A stretch of DNA of 11,578 bases from Candidatus Atribacter fermentans (GTDB taxonomy: Bacteria; Atribacterota; Atribacteria; Atribacterales; Atribacteraceae). The DNA lies in contig JAAYUT010000515.1 of assembly GCA_012517485.1 (NCBI GenBank), forward strand, positions 1 to 11,578. The letters are read 5' to 3'. Shown in pieces: positions 7,032-11,578 of this stretch. The notes under the pieces are model-generated. The model ran no database searches and was not told the origin of the DNA. It saw nothing but the letters and a program-made list of their open reading frames with translations. Each line of letters starts with the position of its first letter. Position 1 is the first letter of the stretch. The translations under genes and the position numbers were made by a program.

Positions 7032-9119
7032 ATGGCAACAAATCAAAACTCATTAAGAATTAGATCGCTCTATCGAATTGCATTATCGATAATTACTTCC
7101 ATTTTTGCTTTTGGAGCACTTGTTTTACCAATTGCCCTACGTCCTGACACTTTACCGTTAAAAGTAGGGCAAGTTTCTCCAGCAACTATTGTTGCCCCAA
7201 GGGATCTTTCTTATACAAGTGAAATTCTCACCGAAAAAAATCGAGACCAGGCTAGAAACAGCGTTCAGCCTATCTATTTACCGGCTGATCCCTCCATTGC
7301 CAGAACTCAAATCGACAATTTACATTTGGCTTTGAATTTTATTAAGTCTGTAAGAACTGATCCGAACGCAACAGTAGAACAAAAAATGTCCGACCTAAAA
7401 AAGTTAAGTAACCTTCCTTTAACTGATGATGAAATTAATAAAATAATAGGTTTAACTAATACTCAATGGCAAATATTATCTCAGGAATCTATCAGGGTTT
7501 TAGAGCTAATTCTTAGAAATAATATCAGGGATTATCAAGTCACAGAATATCAAAAGAATATTCCATCATATACAAGCTACACCTTGACCAACGAAGAAAT
7601 TGCGCTGGTACAGACTTTGGTTTCTCCTTTCGTTTTTCCGAATAGTATTTATTCTAAAGAAGAAACCCAAAAAGCCCAACAAATTGCATCAGATTCAGTC
7701 GTACCAATTATTAAAAAATATTCAGCTAATCAGACAATTGTTACCAGAGGGCAACTGATCTCAGAAGAACAATTTGAGGTTTTATCAAAATTTGGTCTTG
7801 CCCAAACGAAAACAAAAACCCAGGACTTAATCTCTGCCTTCTCAATTGTTTTATTGGTTTCTGTATTTTTGGTATTGTATTTCAACCAAAGAAATCTTAA
7901 ATTATTGAAAGATCTTCGCAGTTTAACTGTCATCGTTATTGGTTTTATTTTATTTCTGTATGGCGCAAGATTTTTGGTTCCAAATCGAACAATTGTCCCT
8001 TATTTTTTCCCATTGCCTGCTTATGCACTCATTCTAGCTACTTTATTTAGCCTAGAAATATCAGTAATTTTCTCCATACCACTTGGAATTCTAGCTGCTT
8101 TTGGTCTAACTAATTCAGCAGAGTTAACTATTTTCTATTTATTTACAAGTGTATTTGCTTCAATCTTGTTAGGAAATGGCAGGCGATTTACTAATTTTAT
8201 ATATTCATCGTTGGCAATTGGTGTATCTGGTTCTCTTTGTATACTTTCATATCATTTATCAGACCCATCTTCTGATTCAATTGGTATTATTACACTAATA
8301 ATCGTCTCGTTTTTGAATGGAATAGCTTCAGCTAGTATTGCGCTTCTTGCTCAATATTTGCTTTCGCAATTAATGGGATTGCCTACCCCTTTGCACTTGA
8401 TGGACCTTGCCAGACCAGATCATCCATTACAAAAATATCTTCTTCAGAATGCTCCGGGCACTTATCAACATTCTTTACAGGTTAGTAATCTTGCTGAAAT
8501 TGCCGCAGAAGCAATTGGTGCTAACCCTCTATTAACTCGGGTTGGAACAATTTATCACGATGTCGGAAAAGCCATGAATTCATCGTTTTATATCGAAAAT
8601 CAAATTCCTGGTCATCTTAATCCGCATGATGATATGAATGAGATAGAAGCTGCAAGACAGATCATAGATCATGTGACCCTTGGTGCAAAATTAGCTGAAA
8701 AATACCATCTTCCGCCAAGAATAAAAGATTTTATTTTTGAACATCATGGTACGCAAATCACTAGATATCCTTATAATCGAGCTTTAGAAAAGAATAACAA
8801 TGATGCTACCAAAGTCGATGAATCGCAATTTAAATACCCAGGTCCAAAACCACAATCAAAAGAAACCGCGATTTTAATGCTTGCTGATGGTTGTGAAGCC
8901 CGGGCAAGAGCAGAATTACCTTCGAATAGTGAGGAAATGCGAAAGTTAGTAGAGAAGGTTTTCAATCGATGCCTCCAGGAAGGACAACTTGATAATTCAC
9001 CTCTGACTTTAAAGGATCTTGATTTGATTAAAGAGTCTTTCATCAACACTCTCAATAACTCACATCATCCAAGAATGATCTATCCCGATGTTGAAAACAC
9101 CTATGGAAAAAATGATTGA
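7032..9119 (+). CDS. pgpH: PgpH-type 7TM HD-domain phosphohydrolase (cyclic-di-AMP phosphodiesterase family)
   Basis: This is a 695-residue membrane enzyme. An N-terminal membrane helix (about 15-37) leads to a large extracytoplasmic 7TMR-HDED domain (about 45-262). A cluster of hydrophobic helices follows (about 266-284, 298-316, 322-342, 344-360, 364-381, 387-407, 417-446), then a cytoplasmic HD domain (about 465-680). Metal-site residues are H480 in APGTYQHS, H509-D510 in YHDVGK, H547 in IIDHV, H571-H572 in EHHGT and D619 in LADGCEA. Family members PgpH of Listeria and B. subtilis (YqfF) hydrolyse cyclic-di-AMP to pApA, so that activity is the likely one; no cyclase gene is visible here. 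No strong ribosome binding site precedes the ATG, which lies 10 bases after the yqeY stop. The end overlaps ybeY by 8 bases, an order shared with Bacillus. Confidence 0.93.
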   Translation: MATNQNSLRIRSLYRIALSIITSIFAFGALVLPIALRPDTLPLKVGQVSPATIVAPRDLSYTSEILTEKNRDQARNSVQPIYLPADPSIARTQIDNLHLALNFIKSVRTDPNATVEQKMSDLKKLSNLPLTDDEINKIIGLTNTQWQILSQESIRVLELILRNNIRDYQVTEYQKNIPSYTSYTLTNEEIALVQTLVSPFVFPNSIYSKEETQKAQQIASDSVVPIIKKYSANQTIVTRGQLISEEQFEVLSKFGLAQTKTKTQDLISAFSIVLLVSVFLVLYFNQRNLKLLKDLRSLTVIVIGFILFLYGARFLVPNRTIVPYFFPLPAYALILATLFSLEISVIFSIPLGILAAFGLTNSAELTIFYLFTSVFASILLGNGRRFTNFIYSSLAIGVSGSLCILSYHLSDPSSDSIGIITLIIVSFLNGIASASIALLAQYLLSQLMGLPTPLHLMDLARPDHPLQKYLLQNAPGTYQHSLQVSNLAEIAAEAIGANPLLTRVGTIYHDVGKAMNSSFYIENQIPGHLNPHDDMNEIEAARQIIDHVTLGAKLAEKYHLPPRIKDFIFEHHGTQITRYPYNRALEKNNNDATKVDESQFKYPGPKPQSKETAILMLADGCEARARAELPSNSEEMRKLVEKVFNRCLQEGQLDNSPLTLKDLDLIKESFINTLNNSHHPRMIYPDVENTYGKND

Positions 9120-9576
9120 TATCCACGTAAGAAAACCATTTGTCAAATATGTTTCTAAAAAGGAAATCCGAAATTCGTTAATTCAAGTGATTTCATCACT
9201 GTTTCCTGAAAAGAAATTTGAGTTTGGAGTCTTAATTTGTTCTGATGCTGAGATAAAAAAGTTAAATCAACAATATCGGCAGGTAAATTCCGCGACAGAT
9301 GTTTTATCTTTTCAATCAGAAGAGGTCATCCCGTATTTGGAAATGGATTACCTTGGAGATATCGTTATTTCTTATGAAACTGCATTTGTTCAAGCCCAAA
9401 AAATTGGGCATTCTGTTTCAAGTGAAATTCTTATTTTATTAATCCATGGTTTGCTGCATCTTCTTGGCTTTGATCACGATACCGAAAAAAACAAATTGAT
9501 AATGTGGCAAAAACAGTATGAAGCGCTTAAAATTTTAGATCTTCAGGTTAAAGGTTTTTCAGGTGAAGATGATTAA
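9112..9576 (+). CDS. ybeY: YbeY, endoribonuclease for 16S rRNA 3'-end maturation and ribosome quality control
   Basis: This 154-residue cytoplasmic zinc-dependent endoribonuclease shows the invariant zinc motif HGLLHLLGFDH (112-122, ligands H112, H116, H122). Also present are the conserved arginine in QYRQVNSATDVLSF (R56, with TDVLSF at 62-67) and LGDIVIS (81-87). The start is placed at ATG 9112, which gives the usual YbeY beginning MIDIHV, the normal length, and GGAA at 9105-9108. In-frame ATGs at 9088 and 9103 would add residues not typical of the family and lack ribosome binding sites. The gene overlaps the end of pgpH by 8 bases and is itself overlapped by dgkA by 8 bases, so the three are probably translated together. 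Confidence 0.95.
   Translation: MIDIHVRKPFVKYVSKKEIRNSLIQVISSLFPEKKFEFGVLICSDAEIKKLNQQYRQVNSATDVLSFQSEEVIPYLEMDYLGDIVISYETAFVQAQKIGHSVSSEILILLIHGLLHLLGFDHDTEKNKLIMWQKQYEALKILDLQVKGFSGEDD
9561..9566 (+). promoter_or_regulatory. Ribosome binding site that fixes the dgkA start
   Basis: AGGTGA lies inside the end of ybeY. From AGG there are five bases to ATG 9569. The longer frame from GTG 9563 starts within this element, so ATG is preferred. The spacing mirrors that at ssnA. Confidence 0.65.
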
Positions 9577-9946
9577 CCCAAAAAAGTTCTCAAAATCATT
9601 AATTCATGCATTTAATGGATTTTTATATCTTATTAAAACTCAAAATAATTTTCGAATTCATATATTGATATCTTTAGCTGTAGTTATAACAGGAATCTTT
9701 CTAAAAATTAATAACTTCGAGTGGTTGATTCTCCTTTTAGTGATTGGCTTGGTCTGGGTAGTTGAAGCAATCAACACAGTATTTGAACGGCTTTTTGATT
9801 TAGTCGATGAGTCTTTTAATCCAATTGTAAAAGTGGGAAAGGATGTATCGGCTGCAGCAGTTTTGTTTAGTGCAATTTTGAGCGTTATTGTTGGAGTATT
9901 AATCTTTATTCGCCCGTTTTTAACCTGGTTAAAATCAATTTTATAG
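9569..9946 (+). CDS. dgkA: DgkA-family lipid kinase (undecaprenol kinase/diacylglycerol kinase)
   Basis: This 125-residue integral membrane kinase of the prokaryotic DgkA family has hydrophobic helices at about 29-46, 51-69 and 95-115 after an amphipathic N-terminal helix. Core residues are present: E66 and E73 in VEAINTVFER (64-73 region, matching catalytic E69 and metal-binding E76 of the E. coli enzyme), D77, and KDVSAAAVL (91-99). The overall form and its partner ybeY resemble Gram-positive enzymes, which phosphorylate undecaprenol for cell-wall carrier recycling rather than diacylglycerol. Substrate is therefore uncertain. At the position of E. coli E28 there is Gln25 (KTQNNF). The gene overlaps ybeY by 8 bases and is last in the operon. 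Its stop overlaps the convergent response-regulator stop. Confidence 0.92.
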   Translation: MINPKKFSKSLIHAFNGFLYLIKTQNNFRIHILISLAVVITGIFLKINNFEWLILLLVIGLVWVVEAINTVFERLFDLVDESFNPIVKVGKDVSAAAVLFSAILSVIVGVLIFIRPFLTWLKSIL

Positions 9947-10594
9947 GTAATCTCTCAAGCTATGTTCCACTGCGTAAGCTGCGGCTTCAGCACGATTACT
10001 TACCCCAAGCTTTGATAAAATACTACTGACATAATTACGAACTGTTCCTTCGCCGAGGAACAGCGATTTTGCAATTTCACGATTAGTTCTACCCTCAGAT
10101 ACAAGTAACAAAACATGTTTTTCTTGTGTTGAAAGATTTGCAAAAGCAGACGCTTCTTCTTCCTTTACTGCTCGTCTTACTTCTTGAAAAACACGCTGTG
10201 TCACTGCTGGATCCAACAAAGCCTCGCCTCTACCTACGGCATCAATAGCCTTTATCAGGTCTTCAGCTCCAATTTGCTTTAGCACATAGCCTGATGCCCC
10301 CGCTCTTATTGCTGAAAAGAGCATATCATCTTCAGCATACGAAGTTAACATGATCACTTTAATTTCAGGAAATGAATTTGTTATCTCTTCTGTAGCTTCA
10401 ATTCCAGATGCTCCTGGCAACCGAATATCCATTAAAACAACATCGGGAAGAAGCCTCTCGACAGTTTCAATTGCTTCTTTGGCAGTGCTTGCTTCACCTA
10501 CTACTTCAAAATGTGGGTGCCTCTCCAATAGTGCTTTAATCCCTAACCTAACTACTTCATGATCATCAACAAGCACGATTCTTTGTTTATGCAT
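9941..10594 (-). CDS. NarL/FixJ-family response regulator (DevR/LiaR-like), no kinase in the window
   Basis: This 217-residue two-domain transcription factor has a receiver domain (about 4-120) with acidic pocket D10-D11, phosphoacceptor D56 in VVLMDIRLPG, T84 in MLTSYAEDD and K106 in YVLKQ, so all phosphorylation residues are intact. A linker (125-150) leads to a LuxR-type HTH domain (about 153-212) with LSTQEKHVL, GRTNREIAKSLFLGEGTVRNY-type recognition features and SKLGVSNRAEAAAYA. The closest family look is the DevR/DosR type, but that does not fix the signal. No sensor kinase is next to it in this window. A good site, AGAGGA at 10603-10598, precedes the ATG. It has its own promoter with a perfect dyad, suggesting autoregulation. 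Its stop codon overlaps the end of convergent dgkA. Confidence 0.93.
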   Translation of the reverse strand: MHKQRIVLVDDHEVVRLGIKALLERHPHFEVVGEASTAKEAIETVERLLPDVVLMDIRLPGASGIEATEEITNSFPEIKVIMLTSYAEDDMLFSAIRAGASGYVLKQIGAEDLIKAIDAVGRGEALLDPAVTQRVFQEVRRAVKEEEASAFANLSTQEKHVLLLVSEGRTNREIAKSLFLGEGTVRNYVSSILSKLGVSNRAEAAAYAVEHSLRDYL

Positions 10595-10620
10595 CTTTCC
10601 TCTGCTCGAATTGTCTTACT

Positions 10621-10641
10621 TAATTATAACTTTTATAATTA
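10621..10641. repeat. Perfect inverted repeat over the response-regulator promoter
   Basis: The arms TAATTATAA (10621-10629) and TTATAATTA (10633-10641) are exact inverse complements around the 3-base centre CTT. The dyad overlaps the -10 box and the predicted transcription start of the downstream regulator, where a bound protein would block transcription. It is entirely A/T in the arms, so it could partly reflect base composition. The sequence does not match the GC-containing DevR box. Operator function is inference. Confidence 0.6.
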
Positions 10642-10666
10642 TACCCAAAAGGACTTTATTACTCAA
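10638..10666 (-). promoter_or_regulatory. Sigma-70-type promoter of the response regulator
   Basis: On the minus strand, TTGAGT (10666-10661) is followed after exactly 17 bases by a perfect TATAAT (10643-10638). The -35 shares bases with the xth stop codon, so the promoter starts inside the end of the upstream gene. The predicted start near 10631 leaves a leader of about 37 bases with a good ribosome binding site. A second TATAAT (10628-10623) lies 15 bases downstream as part of the dyad. This is the best-formed promoter in the window. Confidence 0.7.
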
Positions 10667-11427
10667 ATTTCTAATACAACCGGGCAATGATCTGATCCCT
10701 GAATTGAATCAAGTATTTCAACATTTTTTATCATTGGCAGAAGATCTTGAGAAACAAGGAAATAATCAATGCGCCACCCGATTCCACGCGCACGAGCAGC
10801 GAAACGATATGTCCACCATGTGTATTTTACCTTGTCAGGATTTAGGTATCGGTAGACATCGACGAAATTTGATTCCAGATATTTTGTTATCATGTCCCTT
10901 TCAACTTTCAAAAATCCAGAATAGTTTTCGTTTTCCTTTGGATTAGCCAAATCAATTTCGGTGTGGGCAGTATTAAAATCGCCAGTAATGATTATTTTTC
11001 TTCCTCTTTTATGGTCTTCATCGCATATTTGAAGAAGTGTTTCGTAAAATTGAATTTTGTAATCTACACGATCCATTCCACGCTGACCGTTAGGAAAATA
11101 AATATTATATAAATCGATATCACCATACCTGGTACAAATGACTCTTCCTTCTCTGTCAAATTCGGGAGTGTTGAAACCGATCTTTATTTCATCAGGCATT
11201 AAACTATTTTTATAATATGTGGCAGTACCACTATATCCTAATCTTTCAGCAGCATTCCATATATATGAATATCCTTCAATATTGATTTCATCAGAAGTTA
11301 GTTGTTTCTCAGTAGCCTTTACTTCTTGAAGACATAATATATCAGGATTCAGTTCGTTAATTGTCTTTTTAAAATCTTTTTTGATAATCGCTCTAAATCC
11401 ATTAATATTCCAGCTTATGATTTTCAT
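10663..11427 (-). CDS. xth: Exodeoxyribonuclease III / AP endonuclease (ExoA type)
   Basis: This 254-residue enzyme of the endonuclease/exonuclease/phosphatase fold nicks DNA at abasic sites and has 3'-5' exonuclease and 3'-phosphatase activity in base excision repair. Active-site residues are N7 in SWNINGFRA, E35 in LQEVKA, Y110 in NIYFPNGQ, D150 and N152 in ITGDFNTAH, D221 in GWRIDYFLV, and D246-H247 in GSDHCPV. The residues TWWTYRFAARARGIGWRID (203-221) form the DNA-gripping and abasic-pocket region. Length matches the family. The start at 11427 is backed by AGGA at 11434-11431. No convincing promoter is visible in the short gap upstream, which ends in a transposase tail. Transcription may read through from, or start within, that element. 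Confidence 0.95.
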   Translation of the reverse strand: MKIISWNINGFRAIIKKDFKKTINELNPDILCLQEVKATEKQLTSDEINIEGYSYIWNAAERLGYSGTATYYKNSLMPDEIKIGFNTPEFDREGRVICTRYGDIDLYNIYFPNGQRGMDRVDYKIQFYETLLQICDEDHKRGRKIIITGDFNTAHTEIDLANPKENENYSGFLKVERDMITKYLESNFVDVYRYLNPDKVKYTWWTYRFAARARGIGWRIDYFLVSQDLLPMIKNVEILDSIQGSDHCPVVLEI

Positions 11428-11438
11428 TTTTCCTCATA

Positions 11439-11578
11439 GATTACGCAACCTTTTTTCTGTAAATTCGAGTCAGAAATACCCATAGTTCTTTAATAACATA
11501 ATGACTTGCCAGCACAATAATGTTTTCCGATCTGCCACTCCTCACTGATCTCCATGAGCAAAGCAGAGATCAATCTTA
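11439..11578 (-). mobile_element. Right-hand part of a probable IS256-family insertion sequence
   Basis: The segment holds the transposase C-terminus and, after its stop, a stretch whose minus strand reads AATTTACAGAAA (11465-11454) followed by GGTTGCGTAATC (11450-11439). T/A-rich TTTACA-type sequence is common near IS256-family ends, so the outer tip may lie near 11439, only about 12 bases from the xth ATG. The other end is outside the window, so neither the inverted repeat nor the target duplication can be checked. The tip is a guess. Confidence 0.35.
11490..11578 (-). CDS. IS256/mutator-type transposase, C-terminal fragment (runs off the right edge)
   Basis: Reading from the right edge on the minus strand there is an open frame of 28 complete codons ending in TAA at 11492-11490. 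The peptide begins RLISALLMEISEEWQIGKHY, which closely resembles the conserved C-terminal tail of IS256-family (mutator-type) transposases, where a run like ALLMEISEEWxTGxxY precedes the end of the protein. The DDE catalytic residues lie upstream, outside the window, so whether the element is intact cannot be judged. It runs in the same direction as xth and ends 62 bases before it. Too short for formal proof, but the motif is distinctive. Confidence 0.7.
   Translation of the reverse strand, partial: RLISALLMEISEEWQIGKHYCAGKSLCY

Noticed and set aside
8771..9055. Minus-strand open frame inside pgpH
   Set aside because: Antisense to the conserved HD domain of pgpH; no recognisable protein features.
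9088..9111. Upstream ATG (9088) as the ybeY start
   Set aside because: It adds eight residues before the usual MIDIHV beginning and lacks a ribosome binding site, while ATG 9112 has GGAA and the common 8-base overlap.
9918..9934. Inverted repeat TTTTAAC-CTG-GTTAAAA near the end of dgkA as a terminator
   Set aside because: The stem has only one G-C pair and is not followed by a proper U-tract on either strand; it lies in codons for LTWLK. Too weak to call.
10611..10946. Plus-strand open frame of 111 codons opposite xth
   Set aside because: Antisense to the conserved C-terminus of exonuclease III; it begins in the AT-rich dyad and shows no domain.

Overview
The window is an AT-rich stretch of bacterial chromosome with tightly packed, short-spaced genes. 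The mix of a coenzyme F420 cassette, a YqeY-PgpH-YbeY-DgkA housekeeping block and a DevR-like NarL-family response regulator most resembles Chloroflexota (Anaerolineae-type). This placement is an inference from gene content and protein style, not from a marker tree.

Region 1 (1-3815, minus strand) is one operon read right to left: an SsnA-like amidohydrolase, then NADPH:F420 oxidoreductase (npdG), F420-0:glutamate ligase (cofE), the phospholactate/PEP transferase (cofD), and the first 22 codons of the guanylyltransferase cofC, which runs off the left edge. Gaps are 11, 0 and 3 bases, followed by a 4-base ATGA overlap. Together the cof genes make the side chain of F420 from a preformed deazaflavin (Fo), and npdG links the finished cofactor to NADP(H). 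The Fo synthase (cofG/cofH or fbiC) is not in the window.

Region 2 (3816-3900) is a short divergent control region. Region 3 (3901-9946, plus strand) looks like one seven-gene operon: an M20 metallodipeptidase, a DUF1385 membrane protein, a minimal membrane-anchored ComEA-like helix-hairpin-helix protein, YqeY, the PgpH-type HD phosphohydrolase (cyclic-di-AMP phosphodiesterase family), the 16S rRNA maturation endonuclease YbeY, and a DgkA/undecaprenol kinase-type lipid kinase. Gaps are 12 bases or less, and the last three genes overlap by 8 bases each. The yqeY...pgpH-ybeY-dgkA order resembles the Bacillus subtilis neighbourhood.

Region 4 (9941-11578, minus strand) holds a NarL/DevR-type response regulator with no kinase in the window, whose stop overlaps the dgkA stop tail to tail. 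A good sigma-70 promoter with a perfect 9-bp dyad precedes it. Next is exodeoxyribonuclease III (xth), and then, at the right edge, the C-terminal tail of an IS256/mutator-type transposase that runs out of the window.

No tRNA, rRNA, CRISPR array or clear rho-independent terminator was seen. There is no stretch over 300 bases without a gene. I did not find a convincing wholly new system. The points most worth following are the SsnA-like hydrolase leading an F420 operon, the DUF1385 protein with a one-sided set of conserved polar motifs, and the dyad over the response-regulator promoter.
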